Source: an uncultured Flavobacterium sp. (lineage in GTDB: Bacteria > Bacteroidota > Bacteroidia > Flavobacteriales > Flavobacteriaceae). Taken from it: a stretch of DNA of 64,000 nucleotides. A model generated the notes under the pieces. That model did not search any database. It saw nothing but the letters and a program-made list of their open reading frames with translations, and had not been told where the DNA came from. Position numbers and translations under genes: made by a program. Below are positions 37,421-45,945 of this stretch, piece by piece. Every line of letters begins with the position of its first letter. Position 1 is the stretch's first letter. The stretch covers positions 149,841 through 213,840 of the forward strand of contig NZ_CAMLDD010000009.1 of the NCBI RefSeq assembly GCF_946478785.1, in the 5' to 3' direction.

Positions 37421-38737
37421 ATGAAAAAGTATATCATGTTGTTTTTTGGTCTTTTAGCATCTTTTATACTAAATGCTCAGGATGACTTTTTAATTGAAAA
37501 GAATAAAAAGAAAGTGGTAATACCTTTTAAGCTAATTAACAACTTAGTTTTTATTCCAATAAAGGTTAACGGTATTGAACTGAATTTTTTACTGGATTCT
37601 GGTGTTGATGAAACCATTTTATTCAGCATGGAAGACAAAAAAGAAGTAAGTTTTAATAATGTACAAAAAATCAAACTTCGGGGATTAGGAAGTGAAGAGG
37701 AAATAGAAGGCTTAAAATCAACAAATAATGTTTTGGAAACGCACGGTTTAAAATCTGTAAATCATTTGGTTTATATTATTTTAGATCAGGGATTTAACTT
37801 GTCTTCTCATATAGGAATTCCGGTAAACGGGATTATCGGCTATAAATTTTTTAAAAATAACATTGTAGAGATTAATTATCAGAAGAAAAAAGTTTTTGTA
37901 CACCAAAATAATGAAATCGTTAGAAATAATTTCGATAAAAAATTTAAAAAAATACCTATTTCCATCGAAAGATCAAAACCTTATGTCATAGCAGCAGCCA
38001 TAGTTGACAGTGAAAGTATTCCTGCAAAATTACTTATTGATATTGGAAATAGTGATTCATTTTGGGTTTTTGAAAATGACAAAATTAAATTGCCGGAGAA
38101 AAATTTTGCTGATTTTTTAGGAAAAGGATTTAGCGGGGATATTGAAGGGCACAGGGCAAAAATTTCTAAATTTTCGCTTGCCGATTTTGATTTTAAAAAC
38201 CCCATTGTAGCTTTTCCTGATGCGAGTTCCATAAAAAATGTAAAAATGGTTATTGATAGAATTGGTTCTGTAGGTGGCGAAGTTTTGAAACGATTTACAA
38301 TTGTTATGGATTATGCTGATAAAAAAATGTATCTGAAAAAAAATAATAAATTCAATCAACCATTTAGTTATAATAAAAGTGGTATTTCAATTCAGCATAA
38401 TGGTTTACAATGGGTACAGGAAACAGTACACTTAGAAACGGTAAGAATAAATACTTCAATTGATGATAATGACAGAAGAAAAGATGATTTCAGATACAAA
38501 TTTCATTTAAAGCCCATTTATGAAATTGTAAACGTCAGAAAAAAATCAGCAGCAGAAAAAAGTGGTCTGCAAAAAGGAGATGTAATTATTAGTATAAATA
38601 ATAATAAACCTTATAAATATTCCTTACAACAAATTAGTAATCTTTTAAAGTCGGAAGAAGATCTCTGGATTAACTTAGAGGTTGAGCGTAACAGTGTGCT
38701 TTTAAAATTTCGTTTTCGGCTAGAAGATGAGTTGTAA
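37421..38737 (+). CDS. Exported aspartyl protease-like (retropepsin-fold) protein with PDZ domain
   Basis: The 438-residue protein has a signal peptide (ends LNAQ, about residue 20), two pepsin/retropepsin-like halves and a C-terminal PDZ domain. The first half has the active-site motif FLLDSGVDETILF (Asp59), and the second has LLIDIGNSDSFW, where the usual S/T is Ile, so the second site may be weak. The PDZ (about residues 360-435) includes KKSAAEKSGLQKGDVIISIN. Such proteins are frequent in Bacteroidota; substrates are unknown. It is divergent from the aminotransferase and ends 141 bp before the type B cargo gene. Confidence 0.82.
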   Translation: MKKYIMLFFGLLASFILNAQDDFLIEKNKKKVVIPFKLINNLVFIPIKVNGIELNFLLDSGVDETILFSMEDKKEVSFNNVQKIKLRGLGSEEEIEGLKSTNNVLETHGLKSVNHLVYIILDQGFNLSSHIGIPVNGIIGYKFFKNNIVEINYQKKKVFVHQNNEIVRNNFDKKFKKIPISIERSKPYVIAAAIVDSESIPAKLLIDIGNSDSFWVFENDKIKLPEKNFADFLGKGFSGDIEGHRAKISKFSLADFDFKNPIVAFPDASSIKNVKMVIDRIGSVGGEVLKRFTIVMDYADKKMYLKKNNKFNQPFSYNKSGISIQHNGLQWVQETVHLETVRINTSIDDNDRRKDDFRYKFHLKPIYEIVNVRKKSAAEKSGLQKGDVIISINNNKPYKYSLQQISNLLKSEEDLWINLEVERNSVLLKFRFRLEDEL

Positions 38738-38878
38738 TTTTTTTCTTAATTTTTTTGTTTTTTGTTGATAATTAAGAAGTTACTTTATGTTTTTTATACA
38801 AAAAACTACATAATAAATAGCTTTTGTAATCTTTATTTGGATTATTTAAGTATTTTTAATAAAAATTTAATGATATTT

Positions 38879-41524
38879 ATGGTTAAAAAATACTTTTCCC
38901 TAATTGCTTTTAGCTCTTATTTTATTATTTTCCTTTTGCTTCCAAATAAAAGTTTTGCACAATGTGCGGGTCTTGATTCTTCTGCTCCATTAGAAATTTG
39001 TACTATTCCTGATGCATCCAGTCAGGCAATATCTCTTTTCATGGCATTAGGAGGAACTCCTGCTACAGGCGGTACATGGTCTGATGATGACAACTCAGGG
39101 GGCTTAAATGAAACTACAGGGATTTTAAATGCACAAGTTATTCCACTCAGTGGCATTTATCATTATACCTATACAGTGACTGGTGTAAATGGCTGTACTG
39201 ATAATTCGGCTACGGTTGAAGTTATAATAGGCGGCTATGCAGGTTTTGCAGAAAAAGCTCTGGCTTGCAGCGACGATCAGACTTTTAATCTTTTTCAGAT
39301 ATTTAATGGAAATACTCATCTGACACCGCAATCAGGTGGAAAGTGGTTTAACGATACGGACAATATTCCTGTAGCAAGTGTGATTGATGCTGGAGCTTTA
39401 GAAATTGGAAAAACTTCTCAATTTACGTATTCTATTGCTGCTATTGGAAACTGTCCTGCTGTTTCTTCTACAGGATTTGTAACGGTTTACAGGTCTCCAG
39501 AACCCGGAACCCCTTCTCAATTAACATTGTGCGAAGATGCAGATTTCTCCATTTATTCTAATCTTGATTTGAATGACAGGCTAAATGATGAAGATAATGG
39601 AGGAACATGGAAGGATGATAATGGTACAGGGCAAATTACTTTTACTAAAGATCATAATATTGATGTACAAGCCATCTTTAATAATTATGGTATAGGAACG
39701 TATAATTTTACTTATACTGTTTTACCAACAAGTCCGGTTTGTAAGATAGAAATGGCAACTTTCATACTTAAAATTGAAAAGAAGTTTGATTTTACTGGAG
39801 CGACACTTAAGATAATAAAGGATATTTGCCAATCTGATATTCAAACAGCAACTTATTCGGCGACTTTGACTCAGGGAAATCAAAATATACCAAATGGACA
39901 ATTTCATATTACCTATAATGTTTCGGGGCCAAATGGAGATTCAAAAAAAATATTAGCGACATTTAATAATGGAGTGTTAAATTTCCCTTTAAGCAGGAAT
40001 TATTTTCAGCAACCTGGGAATTTTACTGTAGCCATTACAAAAATAGATCAATTTGGAAGTGAAGAAAGCTGTCTGAACATCATAAACGATTTGTCAGATG
40101 TTTTGCATGTTTATAAAACACCGGCTTTAAACGGAGCATTATTGTCACCAGTTCAAACTTGTCAGAATAAAAGTACGCAGGCATTAATTTCAAATGCATT
40201 AGGGCTAGAGGATGGAGCGTATACTATTTTATACAATGTTTCAGGTGCAAATACGGCAACGGCTCAAACCGCAATGCTCAATGTTGCAGGAGGGAACGCT
40301 GATTTTACAATTCCTTCAACCTTAAATTCAAATAGTGGTACTTCAGTCATTACAATTACCAATATTACGAATGCTGCGACCCCTTTTTGTACAAATACTG
40401 CTAATTTGAAAGGTAATTTAACTATAAACAAGATCCCTGAAACAGCTAGTTTAAAAGTTGAAGTTTTAGACGATTGCTTTAATAAACCTTTTTCAGCCTC
40501 AGTTACAGGTTTGGGAACGCTTACAAATGTTACAATTTCATATTTATTAGCAGGCAGTAATTCGGCAGTAGAAACTATTACTTTAACTGTTACTGATGGA
40601 AAAGCAAATTTTACTATTCCGTCTGTTTTACTTCAAAACACTGGTTCTACCACGATATCGATTACCAATCTGGTAAATAATGAAACAACCTGTGATGTTA
40701 ATTTAAACACAGTTTTAGATATGTTTGAAATTAATGCTGTTCCGGTAGCTCCTGCAGCAAGCGATCAGCCTTTTTGTAAAGTTGATGGAGCAACAATTGC
40801 AAGTTTATCCCCAAACGGGAGTCAGTATAAATGGTACAATTCCGCAACTCTTACCACACCTTTACCCAACACTTATGTTTTAAAATCGGAGGATTATTGG
40901 GTAACAGAAACTTCAGCGGCAGGCTGTACTTCAGATCCGACCATGATTACAGTTACAGTAAGCGATTCACCGGCACCAATCTTAGATACAGACGGGCAAA
41001 ATTTTTGTGGTTTGGAGAATCCTACTATTTTAGACTTGTCTAATAATACGAATGTGTCTTCAACTGTAGTCTGGTATGATGCTGTCAGCAACGGTAATCT
41101 GCTATCTTCAGCTACACCGCTTACAGATAATGCCACTTATTATGGTTTTGATGTATCAACAGCAACAAATTGTATTTCACAAGACCATATTGAGGTAAAG
41201 GTTTCTTTATCTCATTGTGATGATTCTGAATATGAAACATTTTTCGTTCCCGATGGGTTTTCGCCAAACGGAGATAATATAAACGACACTTTTACAATTC
41301 TTAAAATTGACTTTTTATATCCGGATTATACCCTCGAAATTTATAACCGATACGGAAATGTCTTATTCAAAGGGAATAAAAACAAATCGGATTGGGACGG
41401 AAGGAATTCTGAAGGAGCTGGCTTTGGTGATGGAATAGCGCCAAATGGAGTCTATTTTTATGTTATCCATTTTAATAAAGATAATAAACCGCCTCAACAA
41501 GGCCGTCTTTACCTAAATAGATAA
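38879..41524 (+). CDS. T9SS type B sorting (gliding motility-associated C-terminal) domain protein
   Basis: The ATG at 38879 (MVKKYFSLIAFSSYFIIFLL) gives a normal signal peptide; an in-frame ATG at 38762 would add 39 extra residues before it. The protein of 881 residues has Ig-like or PKD-like beta-rich repeats rich in Thr/Asn (GTWSDDDNSGG, TGVNGCTDNSATVEV, GGTWKDDNGTGQ). It ends in the type B sorting domain: VPDGFSPNGDNINDTF, LEIYNRYGNVLF, WDGRNSEG and IAPNGVYFYVIHF. This domain routes cargo through the T9SS, and PorP/SprF-type proteins are needed for such cargo. The next two genes (PorP/SprF and OmpA family) follow closely. Confidence 0.88.
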   Translation: MVKKYFSLIAFSSYFIIFLLLPNKSFAQCAGLDSSAPLEICTIPDASSQAISLFMALGGTPATGGTWSDDDNSGGLNETTGILNAQVIPLSGIYHYTYTVTGVNGCTDNSATVEVIIGGYAGFAEKALACSDDQTFNLFQIFNGNTHLTPQSGGKWFNDTDNIPVASVIDAGALEIGKTSQFTYSIAAIGNCPAVSSTGFVTVYRSPEPGTPSQLTLCEDADFSIYSNLDLNDRLNDEDNGGTWKDDNGTGQITFTKDHNIDVQAIFNNYGIGTYNFTYTVLPTSPVCKIEMATFILKIEKKFDFTGATLKIIKDICQSDIQTATYSATLTQGNQNIPNGQFHITYNVSGPNGDSKKILATFNNGVLNFPLSRNYFQQPGNFTVAITKIDQFGSEESCLNIINDLSDVLHVYKTPALNGALLSPVQTCQNKSTQALISNALGLEDGAYTILYNVSGANTATAQTAMLNVAGGNADFTIPSTLNSNSGTSVITITNITNAATPFCTNTANLKGNLTINKIPETASLKVEVLDDCFNKPFSASVTGLGTLTNVTISYLLAGSNSAVETITLTVTDGKANFTIPSVLLQNTGSTTISITNLVNNETTCDVNLNTVLDMFEINAVPVAPAASDQPFCKVDGATIASLSPNGSQYKWYNSATLTTPLPNTYVLKSEDYWVTETSAAGCTSDPTMITVTVSDSPAPILDTDGQNFCGLENPTILDLSNNTNVSSTVVWYDAVSNGNLLSSATPLTDNATYYGFDVSTATNCISQDHIEVKVSLSHCDDSEYETFFVPDGFSPNGDNINDTFTILKIDFLYPDYTLEIYNRYGNVLFKGNKNKSDWDGRNSEGAGFGDGIAPNGVYFYVIHFNKDNKPPQQGRLYLNR

Positions 41525-41554
41525 ATCTTCATTTACATTTTAATATAGTCTCAA

Positions 41555-42484
41555 ATGAAAAAAATAATACTTTTTATAAGTTTCCTTTTTTATATTACAT
41601 CAGCATCTGCACAGCAAGACCCGGAATATACACATTATATGTACAATATGAGCGTAGTAAATCCTGCATATGCCACAGGTACAGCAGCAATGTTGAGTTT
41701 AGGAGGATTGTACAGAACTCAATGGGTTGGAGCAGTAGGGGCACCAAAAACATTCACGTTTTTTGGACATACAGCCTTAAACGAAAAGATTGAAGTTGGA
41801 GCATCATTAATTTCAGATGATATTGGGGATGGGGCAAAAAAAGAAAATAATTTCTATGCTGATTTTGCTTATGTTCTTCAGTTGGGCGGAAAAAACAAAC
41901 TTTCTCTAGGATTAAAAGCCGGGTTTACTTCTTTGCAGACTAATTTTAACGGATTTCGTTTTACTGATACAGCTACCGATTTGGCTTTCGCCGAAAATAT
42001 CAGCGTAACAAAACCTAATATTGGAGCAGGAGCTTATTACTTTACTGACAAATATTATGTTGGATTGTCAGTACCAAATTTACTAAGCTCAAAACACATC
42101 GAAGAAAGATCAGGGATTAACGCTTATGGTTCTGAAAACATACATACTTTTTTAACAGCCGGATATGTCTTTGAGATTAATGATGCATTTAAATTAAAAC
42201 CGGCATTTATGTCCAGGTTTGTGGCTGGAGCTCCTGTTTCAGTTGATCTTACCGCAAATGTTTTATATAATGGCAAGTTTGAGCTGGGTGCTGCTTACAG
42301 GATTAATGATGCAGTAAGTGCTTTAATGAATATAAATGTTACTCCATCCCTTAGAATTGGATATGCTTATGATTATACCACTTCAAACCTGGGGCAGTTT
42401 AATTCAGGAACTCATGAAATAATGTTGCTTTTTGATTTGGATTTATTAGGAAAAGGATATGATAAATCACCAAGATTCTTTTAA
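41555..42484 (+). CDS. PorP/SprF family type IX secretion system membrane protein
   Basis: The 309-residue protein has a signal peptide (ends SASAQ) and the PorP/SprF barrel motifs: QDPEYTHYMYNMSVVNPAYA at the start, LYRTQWVGAVGAPKTFTFF, then LSLGLKAGFTSLQTNF and the C-terminal segment LRIGYAYDYTTSNL. SprF is needed for secretion and attachment of SprB and other type B cargo in F. johnsoniae; paralogues are typically encoded next to their cargo, as here. It lies 30 bp after the cargo gene and one base before the OmpA-family start, so the three form one operon. It is the likely partner for the cargo upstream. Confidence 0.93.
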   Translation: MKKIILFISFLFYITSASAQQDPEYTHYMYNMSVVNPAYATGTAAMLSLGGLYRTQWVGAVGAPKTFTFFGHTALNEKIEVGASLISDDIGDGAKKENNFYADFAYVLQLGGKNKLSLGLKAGFTSLQTNFNGFRFTDTATDLAFAENISVTKPNIGAGAYYFTDKYYVGLSVPNLLSSKHIEERSGINAYGSENIHTFLTAGYVFEINDAFKLKPAFMSRFVAGAPVSVDLTANVLYNGKFELGAAYRINDAVSALMNINVTPSLRIGYAYDYTTSNLGQFNSGTHEIMLLFDLDLLGKGYDKSPRFF

Positions 42485-42485
42485 A

Positions 42486-44624
42486 ATGAGAAATATAAAA
42501 AAACTATTCGTTATTATATTCGTATTTTCTATACAGTTTATAAACGCCCAAGATCAGGATTTGGCAAGAGCCAAACGTTTTTTTGACAGGACATATTATG
42601 TTGAAGCTATTATTTTATATGAAAAATTAGCAGATGAAAAACCTTCTCAGGAGGTTATCAAAAACCTGGCGGATTCCTATTACTATACTAATGATCTAAT
42701 AAAAGCCCAGCGTTATTATCGTTTTTTGATTAAAAATTACGATAAAGATTTAGATAGAAATTATTATTTTAAATATGCACAAACCTTAAAAGCCACAAGC
42801 AATTTTGAAGAGGCGAATGAAGTTTTAAAAACATACTATGCAAAATCTGCCAATAATGAAGATTTAGCCAATTTTGAAAAGGATAGTAAGACTTTAGAAA
42901 ATGTATCAGCTATTGGAAATCGTTTCGAAATTAAAAATCTGGCAATAAATACACCAAATTCAGAGTTTGGGGCTGTAAAATACAATGATCGTCTTGTTTT
43001 TTCCGGAGTAAAATTGAAACCCGGATTATTTGATAAAAAGTACAAATGGGATAATGCTACATACTTGAATTTGGTTTCAATACCAATAAAAAGTATTAAT
43101 GCATCAGATTCGATTACAAACTATTTTTCGAAAGAATTAAAAACAGGGATGCATGAATCGAATGCTGTTTTTACTAAAGATGGTAAAACGATGTATTTTA
43201 CACGTAATAATTCTAAAAACGGAAGCAAAAGAAAAAACGACGAAAAAATCTCCAACCTTCAGATTTTTAAAGCCGAATTGATTAAAGGAAAATGGACAAA
43301 TGTAGTGTCGCTTCCTTTCAATAGTGATGATTATTCTGTTGAACATCCTGCTTTAAGTGCTGATGAACAAATATTATATTTTGCTTCTGATATGCCGGGA
43401 ACATTGGGTTCTTTCGATATTTTTTCAGTAAATATAAATCAGGGTGCTTTTGATGCTCCAAAAAATTCAGGCCCCATTATCAATACAGATAAAAGAGAAC
43501 AATTTCCGTTTGTTTCAAAAGAAAACAAACTTTATTTTTCATCTGATGGGCATTTAGGATATGGGTCTCTTGATATTTTTGTATCTGAGATTAATGGAAA
43601 AGAATATGAAAAACCAGTAAATGTTGGACTTCCTGTTAATTCCAACTTAGATGATTTTTCATTCTATTTTGATTCCGACACAAAAGAAGGCTATTTTGCT
43701 TCAAACAGAAAAGGCGGAAAAGGCAGTGATGATATTTATCAGCTAAAAGAAATTAAAGAATTAATTGTCGAGGATTGCAAACAGTTCATTTCAGGAATAA
43801 TAACAGATGTTGATACAAAATTAGCCTTAGAAAATGCAACAGTCATACTTCAGGATTCAAATCAAAAACAACTAAATTCAGTTATAACAAGTGCCGACGG
43901 GAAGTTTAGTTTTACAGTTCCTTGTGAAACTTCGTATACAATTTTGGCTTCTAAAGAAAGTTATACGAGTAATTCAAAATCGATAACATCTGGTAAGACA
44001 AGAAATGCAAATAATGATGCTTCAATGACATTAAAATCGTTAGAAATTGTTAAAAAGGAAGAGCAGCAAATTGCAGAAAACAAAAGAAAACAGGAACTTA
44101 TTTTAGAAGAAGACAATAAGAAAAAAGACGCCTTGGCTCTAATTGCATTGAAAGAAGCAGAAAAAAAGGCCAAAGCAGATAAGATTATTGCTGCCGAAGT
44201 AAGGAAAAAGGAAAAAGTGGATCAGATTTTAGCTCAGGAAAAAGATGTTGTAAGGGACAAAGGCAGACTGATTATCAAAACAGATCCTATTTATTTTGAT
44301 TATAATATGTGGTATATTCGTAAGGAGTCTAAAGTAGTCTTAGGCCGAGTTGTTGCCTTAATGAAGAAATATCCGGACATGGTTATCGAGATAGGATCGC
44401 ATACTGACTGTAGGGGAAATGCAAAATTCAATGAAGATCTATCTCAAAAAAGGGCTAATTCAACAAGAGAATTTATAATAGAGTCGGGAATTAGTGCAAA
44501 AAGAGTGATGGCCAAAGGTTATGGAGAATCGGTACCGATAATAAAATGCAAAACAGATGATGAATGTTCAGAAGAAGAGCATGAATTAAACAGAAGAAGT
44601 GAATTTGTTATTAAGAATTTATAA
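42486..44624 (+). CDS. OmpA family protein with TPR-like, PD40 and carboxypeptidase-regulatory-like regions
   Basis: The start is set at 42486 (MRNIKKLFVIIFVFSIQFIN) because an earlier in-frame ATG lies inside the upstream gene. The 712-residue protein has a signal peptide, TPR-like repeats (about residues 20-125), WD40/PD40-type beta-propeller blades (AVFTKDGKTMYFTRN, LYFSSDGHLGYGSLDIF), a carboxypeptidase-regulatory-like fold (ISGIITDVDTKLALENATV), a charged Lys/Glu helix and a C-terminal OmpA peptidoglycan-binding domain (IEIGSHTDCRG, AKGYGES). It probably anchors the secretion module to peptidoglycan. Similar proteins lie beside SprF/PorP paralogues in Flavobacteria. Confidence 0.9.
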   Translation: MRNIKKLFVIIFVFSIQFINAQDQDLARAKRFFDRTYYVEAIILYEKLADEKPSQEVIKNLADSYYYTNDLIKAQRYYRFLIKNYDKDLDRNYYFKYAQTLKATSNFEEANEVLKTYYAKSANNEDLANFEKDSKTLENVSAIGNRFEIKNLAINTPNSEFGAVKYNDRLVFSGVKLKPGLFDKKYKWDNATYLNLVSIPIKSINASDSITNYFSKELKTGMHESNAVFTKDGKTMYFTRNNSKNGSKRKNDEKISNLQIFKAELIKGKWTNVVSLPFNSDDYSVEHPALSADEQILYFASDMPGTLGSFDIFSVNINQGAFDAPKNSGPIINTDKREQFPFVSKENKLYFSSDGHLGYGSLDIFVSEINGKEYEKPVNVGLPVNSNLDDFSFYFDSDTKEGYFASNRKGGKGSDDIYQLKEIKELIVEDCKQFISGIITDVDTKLALENATVILQDSNQKQLNSVITSADGKFSFTVPCETSYTILASKESYTSNSKSITSGKTRNANNDASMTLKSLEIVKKEEQQIAENKRKQELILEEDNKKKDALALIALKEAEKKAKADKIIAAEVRKKEKVDQILAQEKDVVRDKGRLIIKTDPIYFDYNMWYIRKESKVVLGRVVALMKKYPDMVIEIGSHTDCRGNAKFNEDLSQKRANSTREFIIESGISAKRVMAKGYGESVPIIKCKTDDECSEEEHELNRRSEFVIKNL

Positions 44625-44650
44625 AATCAGAAAACAAAAATATTTTAATT

Positions 44651-44679
44651 AAGGAGCCTTTCTTTTGGCTTCTTTTTTA
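44651..44679 (+). terminator. Terminator after the T9SS type B operon
   Basis: An 8-bp stem with one G-U pair (44651-44658 with 44667-44674) followed by T residues. Confidence 0.6.
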
Positions 44680-44717
44680 TTTATTTTTATTGGATAACAA
44701 TCTATAAACATTAAATT

Positions 44718-45191
44718 ATGAAAAAGCCAGTTATATTCTGCCTGTTTTTTGCCTGTGTTGCATTCCAAAGCTGTAAAAATAACGAAACCCAAAAGGGAAA
44801 TGAAGCTGTAAAAGCCAATGATGAAAAGATTATTAGTACACAATGCTACAAAGCAGTCTACGAAAAAGACATTATTGATTTAGATCTGCACACTTTAAAA
44901 AGCGGAAAAGTAGGAGGCAACATGGTAATGAAAGTAGATAATGCAGAGAGAACAGGAGAAATTAAAGGAGAGTTTCATGGTGATACATTATTTGTAGACT
45001 ACACTTTTACTGATTCGGCAAATAAAAATGCTAAATTCAAAAACCCAATGGCATTTTTAAAACGTGATAAACAGCTTATTTTAGGAAACGGGACAATGCA
45101 GACGACTATGGGTGTTACTTATTTGGTAAAAGATAAACCAATAGATTTTGAAAATGTTAAATATAAATTTGATAGTGTAGACTGTGAATAA
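44718..45191 (+). CDS. Small hypothetical lipoprotein
   Basis: The 157-residue protein has a lipoprotein signal peptide with lipobox FQSC (Cys19) after a hydrophobic stretch, so it is expected to be lipid-anchored. The mature part is beta-rich and polar (KSGKVGGNMVMKVDNAERTG, KGEFHGDTLFVDYTFTD) with a few cysteines, like many small Bacteroidota lipoproteins. I do not recognise a named domain. It is a single gene between two hairpin terminators. Confidence 0.75.
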   Translation: MKKPVIFCLFFACVAFQSCKNNETQKGNEAVKANDEKIISTQCYKAVYEKDIIDLDLHTLKSGKVGGNMVMKVDNAERTGEIKGEFHGDTLFVDYTFTDSANKNAKFKNPMAFLKRDKQLILGNGTMQTTMGVTYLVKDKPIDFENVKYKFDSVDCE

Positions 45192-45258
45192 AAAATTAGA
45201 GTTCTAAACCGATATGTTTCAATATATATAGGTTATTTTCTTAACATTAATGTACAAA

Positions 45259-45290
45259 AAAGCCGTTCCTTCATGTGAAGAAACGGCTTT
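45259..45290. terminator. Bidirectional terminator between convergent genes
   Basis: A 15-bp stem with one mismatch (AAAGCCGTTCCTTCA at 45259-45273 with TGAAGAAACGGCTTT at 45276-45290) and flanking A and T runs. Confidence 0.85.
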
Positions 45291-45312
45291 ACTTTTTTTA
45301 ATTTTATGTTTG

Positions 45313-45693
45313 TTATAAAACTTCCCCTTTAATTTTTAAGGCTACCCTGCCATCAGGATAATTTACGGCATTGGTTTCTACAGTAATTGTTTTACGAATA
45401 GGACCAACACTCATGTTATATTTTACATCAATTTTTCCTTTTTTTCCTGGCTGAATCGGACCAGCAGGTTTGGTAACAATAATGGAACTCAATGTAGATT
45501 GAGCATCAATAATTAATAAAGGAGCATTTCCAGTATTGGTAAATTCGAACGAACGAACAGCATTATCTCCTTTTGAAATTTTTCCATAATCAATAGTGTT
45601 GTCTTGCGCAGCAAACTCAATTTTAGGGCCACCTTGAGAGTAACCAGCTACACTAAACAATACGATTGCAATGAATTTAATAACATTTTTCAT
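45313..45693 (-). CDS. DUF1573 domain-containing exported protein
   Basis: The 126-residue protein has a signal peptide (about residues 1-18) and one DUF1573 immunoglobulin-like domain. Typical segments are IEFAAQDNTIDYGKISKGDN, AVRSFEFTNTGNAPLLIIDA, IVTKPAGPIQPGKKGKIDVK and IRKTITVETNA. DUF1573 proteins are frequent exported proteins in Bacteroidota, related to ASH/PapD-like folds, with no known enzymatic function. It is a single gene that ends at the shared terminator. Confidence 0.9.
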   Translation of the reverse strand: MKNVIKFIAIVLFSVAGYSQGGPKIEFAAQDNTIDYGKISKGDNAVRSFEFTNTGNAPLLIIDAQSTLSSIIVTKPAGPIQPGKKGKIDVKYNMSVGPIRKTITVETNAVNYPDGRVALKIKGEVL

Positions 45694-45849
45694 TTGAAAT
45701 TGTTTTTAAGATAGGAGTAAATATACTTTCTTTTAATTAATACACAAATTATTATTTCGCTTTTTATAGTGTACTTAATTATTTACTTTTGCTGTCAGTT
45801 ATAATTACAAAAATTAAACCAAAGTTTTTATGGTTTATTTGTTTAACGG

Positions 45850-45930
45850 GTTAATCGTTTAATTTATTCATTGATAACGATTAGGAAAACTAGCAAAGCA
45901 AATTAACGATTAAATAAATTAACGATTAAA
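45850..45930. repeat. TTAATCGTT/AACGATTAA repeats upstream of valS
   Basis: TTAACGATTAAA occurs twice, at 45903-45914 and 45919-45930, 16 bases apart. The complementary TTAATCGTT occurs at 45851-45859, which allows alternative hairpins just before the valS start. The core resembles the gyrB-mdh inverted repeat. Confidence 0.5.
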
Positions 45931-45945
45931 CATATCCACAATAAA

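Noticed and set aside
36102..37421. Longer aminotransferase reading frame starting at 37421
   Set aside because: The first 41 residues (MIIFYYKISKKIDYCYIF and onward) are unlike the family and occupy the divergent promoter region. MPTISNKGRNMPES at 37298 fits the family.
45700..45945. T-box or other tRNA-responsive leader before valS
   Set aside because: No T-box sequence or specifier stem is visible. The region has only AT-rich repeats.
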